64,000 nt of DNA from assembly GCA_002482505.1 (NCBI GenBank), contig DLGD01000009.1:30445-94444 (forward strand), in the 5' to 3' direction. A program made the position numbers and the translations under genes. The notes beneath the pieces are model-generated. The model had not been told where the DNA came from, made no database searches, and saw only the letters and a list, made by a program, of their open reading frames with translations. Positions within the stretch are counted from its first letter, which is position 1. Each line of letters opens with the position of its first letter. The stretch comes from Christensenella sp. UBA7703 (GTDB lineage: Bacteria; Bacillota; Clostridia; Christensenellales; CAG-138). This document shows positions 41,791 through 49,910 of this stretch, one piece after another.

Positions 41791-42558
41791 ATGATCAATG
41801 CCAGTGAGTTACCCAAGATTGAGGAACTCAGGAGAATTCTTGCGCGAGCAGGGCGCACGGTCTTTCTTGGCGGAGCCGGGACCTCCACGGAGAGCGGGAT
41901 TCCGGACTTTCGTTCCAGCGACGGGGTTTTTGCGGCCATACGGGACTACGGCTTTCCGCCGGAAACCCTGTTAAGCCGCTCGTTTTTTCTCAAGCACACG
42001 GAGACATTTTTTGAATATTACCGCAAGTTTTTGCTCTATCCCAATGCGCTTCCGAACGATTGCCATCGGGCGCTGGCGAAGATGGAGCGGGAGGGCGCCC
42101 TCTCTGCCGTGATTACGCAAAACATCGATGGCCTACATCAAAAAGCTGGCAGCAGAACGGTTTTGGAGTTGCACGGCAGCGTAAACAGTAACCGCTGCAT
42201 GAATTGCGGCAGGTCCTTTACCATGCAGGACGTGATGGATAAGACCGGGGCTCCGACCTGCGGCTGCGGCGGGATTATCAAGCCGGATGTGGTGCTCTAT
42301 GAAGAGCCGCTCAATGAAAAACTGCTTCGGGTCGCAGTTTCGCAGATGGATAAGGCGGACACGCTGATCATCGGCGGAACATCGCTTGCAGTATATCCCG
42401 CGGCGGGATTGGTCGACTATTTTCACGGACGGAACCTGATCGTCATCAATCTCGGCAAAACAAGCCGCAACGGCAGCGCGACGCTGAATATTTCCGCACC
42501 GATCGGCGAAGTGATGCGAAAAGTCATATTGGATCACCCGCTTGCCAAAGAGGCATAG
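41791..42558 (+). CDS. Sir2-family NAD-dependent protein deacylase (sirtuin)
   Basis: The 255-residue protein has the NAD-binding GAGTSTESGIPDFRS segment, QNIDGLH and the catalytic histidine in ELHGSV (His128). A four-cysteine zinc site follows (CMNC and CGCG). It removes acyl groups from lysines using NAD. I start at ATG 41791 with AGGA upstream; a longer frame from 41746 has no supporting site and would open with an unusual hydrophobic stretch. It stands alone with its own promoter and terminator. Bacterial sirtuins often reverse acetylation of acetyl-CoA synthetase, but no such partner is here. Confidence 0.93.
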   Translation: MINASELPKIEELRRILARAGRTVFLGGAGTSTESGIPDFRSSDGVFAAIRDYGFPPETLLSRSFFLKHTETFFEYYRKFLLYPNALPNDCHRALAKMEREGALSAVITQNIDGLHQKAGSRTVLELHGSVNSNRCMNCGRSFTMQDVMDKTGAPTCGCGGIIKPDVVLYEEPLNEKLLRVAVSQMDKADTLIIGGTSLAVYPAAGLVDYFHGRNLIVINLGKTSRNGSATLNISAPIGEVMRKVILDHPLAKEA

Positions 42559-42592
42559 TGACAAGCGCAAAGGACGCATTTGCTTGTAATAA

Positions 42593-42625
42593 GGCTTCAT
42601 CGAACGGACGGTGAAGCCTCTTTGT
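42593..42625 (+). terminator. Terminator after the sirtuin gene
   Basis: GGCTTCATCG (42593-42602) pairs with CGGTGAAGCC (42609-42618) with one G-U pair, followed by a T-rich run (TCTTTGTT). Confidence 0.7.
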
Positions 42626-42660
42626 TGCTCCGCTTCTTATTCCGTTCACACTTTGTTTGA

Positions 42661-42689
42661 TTGAACCAGCTACCCTTGCATGTTAAAAT
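42661..42689 (+). promoter_or_regulatory. Promoter for mreB
   Basis: TTGAAC (42661-42666), 17 bases, TAAAAT (42684-42689), with TGT before the -10 giving an extended -10. The gene starts 60 bases downstream. Confidence 0.7.
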
Positions 42690-42748
42690 TGGTTGATAAC
42701 ATAGGACATATGTGTCCGGGTGGATCACACGAAAGCAGGTTTATGAAG

Positions 42749-43786
42749 ATGGGTTTGTTTGATACGTCCGACATTGGAATCGATCTTGGCACTTCCTCGA
42801 CGCTTGTGTTCGTCAAGGGGAAGGGGATTGTGTTCAAGGAGCCTTCCGTCGTTGCGGTGGAACGTGTGACGGGGCGAATTGTCGCAATCGGCGAAGACGC
42901 GCGCAAGATGATGGGACGCGAACCTGCGGACACCGTCGTCATCCGCCCGCTGCGCGACGGTGTGATTTCCAACTTTGACGTAACAGCGCGCATGCTGCGT
43001 TATTTTTTCCAGAAAGTCGTGGGAACGCGGCTGCTGTATCGCCCGCGCGCGGTGGTTTGTATTCCTTCCGGCGTGACGGAAGCGGAGAAGCGCTGCGTCA
43101 TCGAGGCTTCTGACGAGGCGGGCGCGCGCTATACCTATCTCATCGAGGAACCGATTGCCGCCGCCATTGGCGCGGGGATCGACATCAACGAGCCAACAGG
43201 GCATATGGTGCTGGACATTGGCGGCGGAACGACGGACATCGCGGTGATTTCGCATGGTGCTACCGTGATTTCGGATTCCATCAAGATGGCGGGCGATAAG
43301 TTTGACGACGCGGTGCGGCGTTATATGAAACGCAAGCACAATCTCTATATCGGAGAGAGAAACGCGGAGGATATCAAGATTGCGTACGGGCGCGCGCACA
43401 CAGAGAAGGAACAGCGCGTGATTGAAGTGCGCGGCAGGAATGTCGTCACTGGGCTGCCGGAGGCAATACCGATTGGAACCAACGAGATGGTAGATGCACT
43501 CAGTGAGCCGCTTGGCGCGATTATGGAGCGTGTGCGCGGGCTGCTGGAGCGTACGCCGCCGGAGCTTGCCAAAGATATCGCTAGCGCCGGCATCGTGGTC
43601 ACAGGCGGCGGCGCACTGCTTGCGGGGTTTGACCGATATGTGACCGAGCGCACAAGCGTCCCCTGCCGGATTGCGGAAGACCCGATCTCCTGCGTGGCGC
43701 TCGGAACAGGCCGGATTCTGGACGACCTGAAGAAATACAACGCCGCGATCTATGACTACCGCCGCGGGGAGTATTACGACGGTTGA
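42749..43786 (+). CDS. mreB: Rod-shape-determining actin homologue MreB/Mbl
   Basis: This 345-residue protein is a bacterial actin. It opens with MGLFDTSDIGIDLGTSSTLV (phosphate-1 loop), has VLDIGGGTTDIAVIS (phosphate-2) and VVTGGGALLAGFD (adenosine loop). It forms membrane-associated filaments that direct lateral peptidoglycan synthesis. Two ATGs are six bases apart; 42749 has AGG nine bases upstream and gives the standard MreB start. No mreC or mreD follows, so it may be the Mbl or MreBH type rather than the mreBCD copy. Wall hydrolase and transpeptidase genes lie just downstream. Confidence 0.93.
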   Translation: MGLFDTSDIGIDLGTSSTLVFVKGKGIVFKEPSVVAVERVTGRIVAIGEDARKMMGREPADTVVIRPLRDGVISNFDVTARMLRYFFQKVVGTRLLYRPRAVVCIPSGVTEAEKRCVIEASDEAGARYTYLIEEPIAAAIGAGIDINEPTGHMVLDIGGGTTDIAVISHGATVISDSIKMAGDKFDDAVRRYMKRKHNLYIGERNAEDIKIAYGRAHTEKEQRVIEVRGRNVVTGLPEAIPIGTNEMVDALSEPLGAIMERVRGLLERTPPELAKDIASAGIVVTGGGALLAGFDRYVTERTSVPCRIAEDPISCVALGTGRILDDLKKYNAAIYDYRRGEYYDG

Positions 43787-43852
43787 CGGCCGCTTACGCG
43801 ATTCATATTTTAGGATTTTTAAGAAAAAGTTCAAGGCAATGCCACGATTGCT

Positions 43853-43861
43853 TGCTATACT
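43853..43861 (+). promoter_or_regulatory. Extended -10 promoter for the NlpC/P60 gene
   Basis: TGC-TATACT at 43853-43861, with a poor -35, 144 bases before the GTG start of the next gene. Confidence 0.5.
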
Positions 43862-44004
43862 CAGCATGGTTTCATACCATACCCTTCTTTTGCGGGAACC
43901 GTCGCGAAAGCACACAGATGTTGAATTGCTACTTCCAGCAAGACACATGATTTGGATGGATAGGCTGCGGCGAAGATGCGTCGAAAGCCGAAAGGAGTCG
44001 AATC

Positions 44005-46314
44005 GTGCCTACTGATCCTCGTTTTGATCGAAAGCACCAATTGGCAAAACCCAAGCAAAAATCTTCTGCAAAAAAAGGCGCTGCTTCGCAGAAATCTGCC
44101 GCAGCCGCTTCCTCGCGTACACATGCGCCCTCTGCACATAGTGCGGCGCAGCATGGCGAGAAACACAAGAAACAAGCGCATGCGGATCGATCCGCCAACA
44201 CACAGGAACGCGACCCGCGCAAAAGCCGCGAGGTGAACGAACGCAGAACCGAACACACGGCGAAAAAGCCGTCGGTCGACGCGTATGAAACGCGTGCTTA
44301 CGCACAAAGCATGCCCAAGAAGAAGAAAAAGAAGTTTAAGTTCAAGCGTTTCTTTAAAAAGCTTGGCAAAAACTTACAAGCCTTCGGCGCTAAGCTGATC
44401 GAGGTAGAAGAGCATAACGAAGAACCTATTGGATATGCTCAGCCTTTGGCGGCGGGCGACCTTGGCTTCGCGCAGAAACAACCGCTTTTCGGCACAACGA
44501 AGCCTGCCGGAACAAAAAGCGGCAAAAGCGAGCCCGCTACAGCGAAGAATATTCTGCCAAAGATTAAAAAAGCGTTGCTCACCGCGCTTCGCGTTGCCGC
44601 CCGCGGTATCTACCTGGGCGTGCGCAAGGTTTATGCGTTTTTGATGAAGCTTCCACAGCGTACGCTGCTCATCGGCAGCGGTGCATTCGGGCTTGTGCTC
44701 ATCACGGTAGTCGTCCTCGCAATCGCGCTGCCGGGTAAGGCGACCAAGGCGGATCAGGGTGAACAGCTCGCCGCGTTTACCGCGCTTGAAACCGAGCAAA
44801 CCGCGCTGGAAGCTCCGACGCAAGAAGGCGTAGAAACAGGCGAAACCGCACCGGATGGCACAGTACCGTCCGATGTAAACGGAGAAACCGTTCTGCCGGC
44901 GGATCAACAGGTGCAGAATACGACGGCTGAAGCGATTCCCACATTTACAGGCGAAGTGAAGTCCGGCGACGATGCGGCGATTATCTCCACGATCCAATCC
45001 CGCCTGATGGAACTCGGCTATATGGACTCCGATGAACCGACCCAACACTTTGGGCCGCTCACGCAGAGCGCACTCAAGAGTTTTCAGCGGCACAACGGCC
45101 TTGGCGAAGACGGCATCTGCGGGCAAGCAACGTACGACATGCTCATGAATGCGGAAGCAAAAGTCTACGTCATGCAGCTTGGAGACTCCGGCCCGGATGT
45201 TGAGGGCGTACAGCAGCGTCTCTATGAACTCGGCTATCTGGATAACAAAGCGAACATTCAAGGTGTATTCGGCGAAAAAACCGAATCCGCCGCAAAGGAA
45301 TTTCAGAAGAAAAATGACCTGAAAGCAGACGGTAAGGTCGGCTCCAAGACGCTGGAGATGCTCTATGGTGAAGACGTGGTTGGCAATGCTTTCCGCCTTG
45401 GCGACGAAAACCAGGTCATCAAGGACTGCCAGACGGCACTCAAAAAACTCGGCTACATCACCTTTAAGCCGGACGGTGTGATGGGCAAAGCGACGGTCTC
45501 CGCCATCAAGGCGTTCCAGCAGGCAAACGGCCTGACGAGGGACGGCGCATTGGGCCCCGTCACTCGAGACTTGATCCTCTCCGGTAAAGCACAGGAGATG
45601 GTCTTGCAGCTTGGCGACTACGGCACAGACGTGAAGAACATGCAGACGCGCCTGGCAAAGCTCAACTATCTTTCCAGCGCGAATGCGACGGGATATTTCG
45701 GCGAGATCACCGAAGACGCGGTGAAGGCGTTCCAGAAGCGCGCCGGGCTCAGCGCAGACGGTAAAGTCGGCGGCGTGACCCTCACGATGATGAACTCCTC
45801 CAGCGCGAAGAAAGCCGCGAGTGCGCCTTCCACCAAGAAGGAGACGAAGACCAGCGGGAAGAGCTCTTCCGGCAGCTCTTCCGGCAGCTCGAGCGGAAGC
45901 TCGACCGGTGGCGTTTCCGACAAGGTGGGCGTGGAAAAACTCGTCTCCTTGGCTGAGAGCAAGATCGGCAGCAAATACATCCGCGGAGCAAAAGGACCGA
46001 GCTCGTTTGACTGCTCCGGCTTCGTCTACTGGTGCCTCAAGAATTCGGGAGTCAGCGCGAGCTATATGACGTCTATTGCATGGCGTTCTACTTCACGGTA
46101 TTCGCGCTTTACCGACATGGGCTCCATTCAGCGCGGCGATATCCTCGTGTTCTCCGGCGAGTCCGATTCGGCAGGCCACGTTGGCATCTATCTTGGCGGC
46201 GGCAAGATGATTGACGCAAGCTCCTCGGAAGGCCAGGTACGCCAATCTTCCTCCGTGCTCAACTCCGGCGGATACTGGTCGAGGCACTTCATCTGCGCGT
46301 ATCGCGTGTTCTAA
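44005..46314 (+). CDS. Membrane-anchored NlpC/P60 peptidoglycan endopeptidase with four PG-binding repeats
   Basis: The 769-residue protein has an unusual N-terminus: about 215 residues rich in Lys, Ala and Ser, predicted cytoplasmic. A membrane helix (~221-245, LLIGSGAFGLVLITVVVLAI) follows, then four peptidoglycan-binding_1 repeats (~320-600, each with a LQ/QxRLxxLGY pattern). A Ser/Gly-rich linker leads to a C-terminal NlpC/P60 domain. The catalytic Cys670 is in FDCSGFV and His725 in GHVGIYLG. It cleaves peptide stems outside the cell, near the membrane. The start is GTG 44005, with AAAGGAG seven bases upstream. An L,D-transpeptidase gene follows. Confidence 0.92.
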   Translation: MPTDPRFDRKHQLAKPKQKSSAKKGAASQKSAAAASSRTHAPSAHSAAQHGEKHKKQAHADRSANTQERDPRKSREVNERRTEHTAKKPSVDAYETRAYAQSMPKKKKKKFKFKRFFKKLGKNLQAFGAKLIEVEEHNEEPIGYAQPLAAGDLGFAQKQPLFGTTKPAGTKSGKSEPATAKNILPKIKKALLTALRVAARGIYLGVRKVYAFLMKLPQRTLLIGSGAFGLVLITVVVLAIALPGKATKADQGEQLAAFTALETEQTALEAPTQEGVETGETAPDGTVPSDVNGETVLPADQQVQNTTAEAIPTFTGEVKSGDDAAIISTIQSRLMELGYMDSDEPTQHFGPLTQSALKSFQRHNGLGEDGICGQATYDMLMNAEAKVYVMQLGDSGPDVEGVQQRLYELGYLDNKANIQGVFGEKTESAAKEFQKKNDLKADGKVGSKTLEMLYGEDVVGNAFRLGDENQVIKDCQTALKKLGYITFKPDGVMGKATVSAIKAFQQANGLTRDGALGPVTRDLILSGKAQEMVLQLGDYGTDVKNMQTRLAKLNYLSSANATGYFGEITEDAVKAFQKRAGLSADGKVGGVTLTMMNSSSAKKAASAPSTKKETKTSGKSSSGSSSGSSSGSSTGGVSDKVGVEKLVSLAESKIGSKYIRGAKGPSSFDCSGFVYWCLKNSGVSASYMTSIAWRSTSRYSRFTDMGSIQRGDILVFSGESDSAGHVGIYLGGGKMIDASSSEGQVRQSSSVLNSGGYWSRHFICAYRVF

Positions 46315-46342
46315 TGCGTTAGAGCGGTACGTACAACAACAT

Positions 46343-46383
46343 AGATGCGCGGGACTGGCGAGAAATGCCTCTCCCGCGCATCT
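46343..46383 (+). terminator. Perfect 12-bp intercistronic hairpin
   Basis: AGATGCGCGGGA (46343-46354) and TCCCGCGCATCT (46372-46383) are fully complementary. Only a weak T-rich tail follows (GCTTATT), so it may terminate partly or protect mRNA between the NlpC/P60 and YkuD genes. Confidence 0.6.
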
Positions 46384-46410
46384 GCTTATTCCGAGAAAGG
46401 GAAAAACGGC

Positions 46411-47469
46411 ATGAAAAAAGCAGCTGGATTTTTATTTGCGCTGGTGGCGCTGGTTTCCGTGCTGCTTTTGCCTGGACGCGCACACGCGCAGGACGAGCTG
46501 AAAAATGACGATCCGGACAAGTATTATATCCTGCTTGATCTGAGAAATCAGATTGTAACCGTTTTTGAACGCGACGAAGCGGGTGAATACACAAAAGTTG
46601 TCCGCAGATTCCTCTGCTCGAGCGGACGCACGGACGTGGACGAAGCAGACCCGGAAGACGAGGCAACCCCGACCCCGCGCGGTATCTGGAAGATTGGCGG
46701 ACGGGAGCGCTTCGGTAAGTTCGCGAATTTTAGCAGCTCTTATGCGCGGTATTGGGTGCAGATTGTCGGCAGCATTTATTTTCACTCCATCCTGTTTGAC
46801 AAACGTTCAATCGATGCGATGGATAAACAGGCCTACAGCGACATGGGGAATAAGGTGTCTCATGGTTGCGTTCGGCTGTATGTGGAGGATGCGCGGTGGC
46901 TGTATTACTATGCATGCCCCGGCACGACCATCGAGATCAGCGCGAACGAGCCAACCGATAAGGAACTCAAGCGCGCTCTGCGGAGCAAGCTGAAGTTTGC
47001 CGATTACAACACGTTTCAAAAGACCATCACGGATGAAACCGACGAACTGCCAAACCCGCATGTTTGGGTGACGGTGGAAGGCGCGCGCCTGAGAAAAGGC
47101 AGCGGCAGCGCGTTTGACAGCGTTGCAAGGCTACAGGTCGGCGACGAGCTGGAGGTTTTGATCGAAAGCGAAGTCTGGGTCAAGGTGCGCTTCGGCAAGA
47201 AAGAAGGATATGTCCTGCGCGGATATGTCAGCTATCAGCAGGGGGTACTGGACACCAAGGAGGATGCGGACATTCTAAAGACGACGGAGTGGCTCTATGC
47301 GGAGCCAAACCTTCAGGCTGAGAAGATTGTCAAGGCGCCTGCGCGCGTCTCTGTGAAGGTTCTGGAGACGACGGAGGATGGCTGGCTGAAGATCGTATAT
47401 CAGAATGTGACAGGATATGTGAAACCCAACCGAATCATCAAGGGTTGGGGTGTGATTCTTAAGCCTTAA
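46411..47469 (+). CDS. L,D-transpeptidase (YkuD) with two SH3-like domains
   Basis: The 352-residue protein has a signal peptide (cleavage near GRAHA/QD). The YkuD catalytic domain (~30-185) carries the active-site motif SHGCVRL with His151 and Cys153. Two bacterial SH3-type domains follow (~205-265 and ~285-345). The enzyme makes 3-3 crosslinks or attaches proteins at the peptidoglycan stem, outside the membrane. An insertion of acidic residues precedes the TPRGIWKIGG strand. AAAGGGA lies about eight bases before ATG 46411. It probably works on the same wall as the NlpC/P60 enzyme upstream. Confidence 0.93.
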   Translation: MKKAAGFLFALVALVSVLLLPGRAHAQDELKNDDPDKYYILLDLRNQIVTVFERDEAGEYTKVVRRFLCSSGRTDVDEADPEDEATPTPRGIWKIGGRERFGKFANFSSSYARYWVQIVGSIYFHSILFDKRSIDAMDKQAYSDMGNKVSHGCVRLYVEDARWLYYYACPGTTIEISANEPTDKELKRALRSKLKFADYNTFQKTITDETDELPNPHVWVTVEGARLRKGSGSAFDSVARLQVGDELEVLIESEVWVKVRFGKKEGYVLRGYVSYQQGVLDTKEDADILKTTEWLYAEPNLQAEKIVKAPARVSVKVLETTEDGWLKIVYQNVTGYVKPNRIIKGWGVILKP

Positions 47470-47509
47470 GAACGACGGCAATTGGACAACTCAACATAAA
47501 CAAAAAGGC

Positions 47510-47532
47510 GCAGAATCTCCGCGCTTTTTGTG
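47510..47532. terminator. Bidirectional terminator between convergent genes
   Basis: CAAAAAG-G-CGC and GCGCTTTTTG (47510-47530) form a hairpin with one bulge and T-runs on both strands. It serves the YkuD gene and the leftward lipoprotein gene. Confidence 0.75.
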
Positions 47533-47547
47533 ATGCCGTAAGGTGTA

Positions 47548-48462
47548 TTATGGGCTGGCCGCATACCAGAGAGAGTCCGGCGGGAGTGTACCGCTCTGCG
47601 CGGATTCGCCGGAGAGCAACTTCTGCGCCTCTGTAAAACAGCGCGTGCCTGCATCTGCCTGGTTGATACCGACCGCGCAGATCAGAATCGGGGAAAGTTT
47701 GTCCGCGACATCGGCGTCCGTCCCGGCGGAGAACACCTCCAGATCATCCCGCCCGAGGCCTGCAAGGGCGTCTGCGGCGGCGACGGCAAACGCGCCGGTC
47801 TCTGCATAGAGCGCGTCCAGCATGCCGGGATAGTAGCCAGAAAGGACATCGGCAAGCCATTGGGTGATTGCAACCTCGGATGTATCCGCAAAGAATTCCT
47901 CCTTGGCGAACACACTGCCTGCTGTCTTTGCTTCCGACCAGAGCAAATAGGCCGGGCTCGCCTGGCTGGAAAACAGTCCGATCAGGCGAACGGGAGCCAG
48001 ATGCGGCGGGTAATTCAGCGCGTTCTCGAGCGCGCGCTTGGGCGCGCTTGCGGCATCATAGCGTAATTGCGGCAGGTCGGAAGCAAGTGGTTGCCCTTCC
48101 GCTGCAAAAACAAACATTGGGATGGACGCTTTGGGTAGCGTCGCCGTGCCGGAAAGATAGACGAGAGCCACCGCATCGCCCTCCGGCTTATAGTCAGCAA
48201 GCGCGGAAAGTCCGCCATTGATAAGACGAATCTCAACTCCGCTGTCCTTTGCTGCGCGCTCAACGCCCGAAAGGAACGCAGGCGCATCCTCCGCGCCAAA
48301 CACCGCGATGACACGCGGATGATCCGGCACCGGGGTTGGCGCGGGTGTAGCGACAGAATCCGGCGCGCGCGATTGCGCGGGCGCGGCAACGAGCCCATCC
48401 GCGCAGGCAGCCAGCGAAAAGGCGACGAAGAGCAAAAGCATGCAAGCAAAAAAACGTTTCAT
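47548..48462 (-). CDS. Uncharacterised lipoprotein, possible periplasmic-binding-protein fold
   Basis: This 304-residue protein has a lipoprotein signal peptide ending in SLAAC (lipid Cys20). A Pro/Thr-rich linker (ATPAPTPVPD) follows, then an alpha/beta body. The pattern (RVIAVFGAEDAPAFLSGVER, later LIGLFSSQASPAYLLWSE and ILICAVGINQADAG) resembles the type 1 substrate-binding/BMP fold, but I cannot name the family. No permease or ATPase genes are near, so it may be a sensor or accessory protein. I start at MKRFFAC (48462) rather than nine codons earlier. TGC-TATACT lies exactly six bases before that ATG, with no proper Shine-Dalgarno. Confidence 0.7.
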   Translation of the reverse strand: MKRFFACMLLLFVAFSLAACADGLVAAPAQSRAPDSVATPAPTPVPDHPRVIAVFGAEDAPAFLSGVERAAKDSGVEIRLINGGLSALADYKPEGDAVALVYLSGTATLPKASIPMFVFAAEGQPLASDLPQLRYDAASAPKRALENALNYPPHLAPVRLIGLFSSQASPAYLLWSEAKTAGSVFAKEEFFADTSEVAITQWLADVLSGYYPGMLDALYAETGAFAVAAADALAGLGRDDLEVFSAGTDADVADKLSPILICAVGINQADAGTRCFTEAQKLLSGESAQSGTLPPDSLWYAASP

Positions 48463-48468
48463 GCGCCT

Positions 48469-48477
48469 AGTATAGCA
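48469..48477 (-). promoter_or_regulatory. Extended -10 box abutting the lipoprotein start codon
   Basis: Reverse strand: TGC-TATACT, six bases AGGCGC, ATG. Transcription should begin at the start codon. The same layout occurs at three other genes in this window. Confidence 0.6.
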
Positions 48478-48521
48478 TGGCAAAGACATCTGTTAGTAGT
48501 GGGTTTGAAATATTGGCAGAG

Positions 48522-48552
48522 AAAAACCGCCGCACGGTAGTGTGCAGCGGTT
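48522..48552 (-). terminator. Terminator of the LCP gene
   Basis: On the reverse strand, AACCGC-x-GCAC pairs with GTGCG-GCGGTT and is followed by TTTTT. It lies just after the LCP stop codon. Confidence 0.8.
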
Positions 48553-48570
48553 GATTGTGTTCGAGTTGTT

Positions 48571-49686
48571 TTATTTTGCCGGGGTGGGAGTCGGGACAAA
48601 GGAACTGCCGTAGAGCAGGGCATTGAGGTCCTCCGCGGCTTTATCTAAGTCAAACTCCAGCTGGTCGGTCTTGGTGCCGTCTTCATCCACAAAGTTGTGA
48701 TAGCTGCCCGCTGCCGGAATTGCGCTCTTATTGAACGTCATACCCTTGGAGAGCAGCACCTTGGCAAGCTCGGTCATGGTATCGAGTTTCATATTGGTTG
48801 AAACATAGCCGGTTGCAAACGAGATCAACGCGAGAACGCTCTGTTCGTTCATCTGCTTGGTGACTTTTTCAAACACAAGCTGGATGATTTCCTGTTGGCG
48901 ATTGACGCGGTCATAATCGTTGCCCTGTCCGCCTTCCACACCCGTGTGGCGGTTTCTGGCGTAGATGAGGCACTGCGCGCCGTCGAGATGGATGACGCCG
49001 GGGGCATCCTTGATGGTTTGCGCCTGACGTACGACCGCGGGTTCATTGACAAAGTTGCCCTTGATGCGGTCGTTGATGAAGTTGATCTCCGCCTGATCGC
49101 AGTCCACATCCAGACCGCCGATCTTGTCGATCATCGCCGCAAAACCGTCAAACCCGATCGTGATGTACTCCTGAATGTCGAGTTTAAAGTTCTCGTTGAG
49201 GGTGTTGATCAGTTCGCCGGGGCCGCCGCCGCCGTAGCCGCCGCTGAACGCGCCGTTGAGGCGATTATAGAACGTGAATCTGCCGCTCTTGCCGATGCGA
49301 TGCACGCGTGAATCGCGCATGAAGGAGACGAGCGCGATGGTGCCCTTATTCGTATCGATCGAGGCAAGCATCATGGAGTCCGAGCGGCCCTCCGCGGCTT
49401 CGGTTGCAGAGGTGCTGCGCGAGTCGGTACCGACCAGCAGGATATTGACGATGGAGTCCACCTTGGAGGCTTCCTGATAGATCGGCATTTCCGTCGGGGT
49501 GGGGGTGGGTTCCTCGGAAACCACGGTGATCGACTGCGGCTCATCCGTTGCAACAAGGTCGATGGGCTTCTCGACGGTTTCGACCGCATCCGCACGCACG
49601 CTGGTGAGCACATAGACGCCAACGCCAATCACGGCCAGTATCAGAACCAGCAGGATGATCAGCGCGATCTTCATGACTTTTGACAT
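48571..49686 (-). CDS. LytR-CpsA-Psr (LCP) family wall polymer ligase
   Basis: The 371-residue protein has a short cytoplasmic start, one membrane helix (~5-28) and a Thr/Pro linker (EEPTPTPTEMP). The LCP catalytic domain (~80-330) has NILLVGTDSR, the phosphate-binding SFMRDSRVHRIG, INTLNENFKLDI and the LIYARNRH segment with conserved Arg. LCP enzymes transfer teichoic acid or capsule polymers from lipid carriers to peptidoglycan outside the membrane. AGGAG precedes ATG. This supports a Gram-positive-type envelope. It has its own terminator. Confidence 0.94.
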   Translation of the reverse strand: MSKVMKIALIILLVLILAVIGVGVYVLTSVRADAVETVEKPIDLVATDEPQSITVVSEEPTPTPTEMPIYQEASKVDSIVNILLVGTDSRSTSATEAAEGRSDSMMLASIDTNKGTIALVSFMRDSRVHRIGKSGRFTFYNRLNGAFSGGYGGGGPGELINTLNENFKLDIQEYITIGFDGFAAMIDKIGGLDVDCDQAEINFINDRIKGNFVNEPAVVRQAQTIKDAPGVIHLDGAQCLIYARNRHTGVEGGQGNDYDRVNRQQEIIQLVFEKVTKQMNEQSVLALISFATGYVSTNMKLDTMTELAKVLLSKGMTFNKSAIPAAGSYHNFVDEDGTKTDQLEFDLDKAAEDLNALLYGSSFVPTPTPAK

Positions 49687-49862
49687 GATTTACTCCTCAT
49701 TCTATCTGAAAAAATACACTCTGTAAAACGCAACCATAATATCACATCAAATCGCCCGGATTCAATCCCAACGGCAAAACTCACAACTTGTTTACATAGA
49801 TTCGATGATTTGAAGCCGTTTTTTTCACGTATGGTAGACATCTGGAATGAACAAAAAAGCAA

Positions 49863-49892
49863 CGCCCGCACTCTGAAAAAAGAGCACGGGCG
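49863..49892 (-). terminator. Terminator of pepF
   Basis: CGCCCG (49863-49868) and CGGGCG (49887-49892), with CTCT/AGAG pairing inside. The reverse strand continues into TTGCTTTTTTG. Confidence 0.7.
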
Positions 49893-49910
49893 AAACAGGG
49901 AACATTTTGA

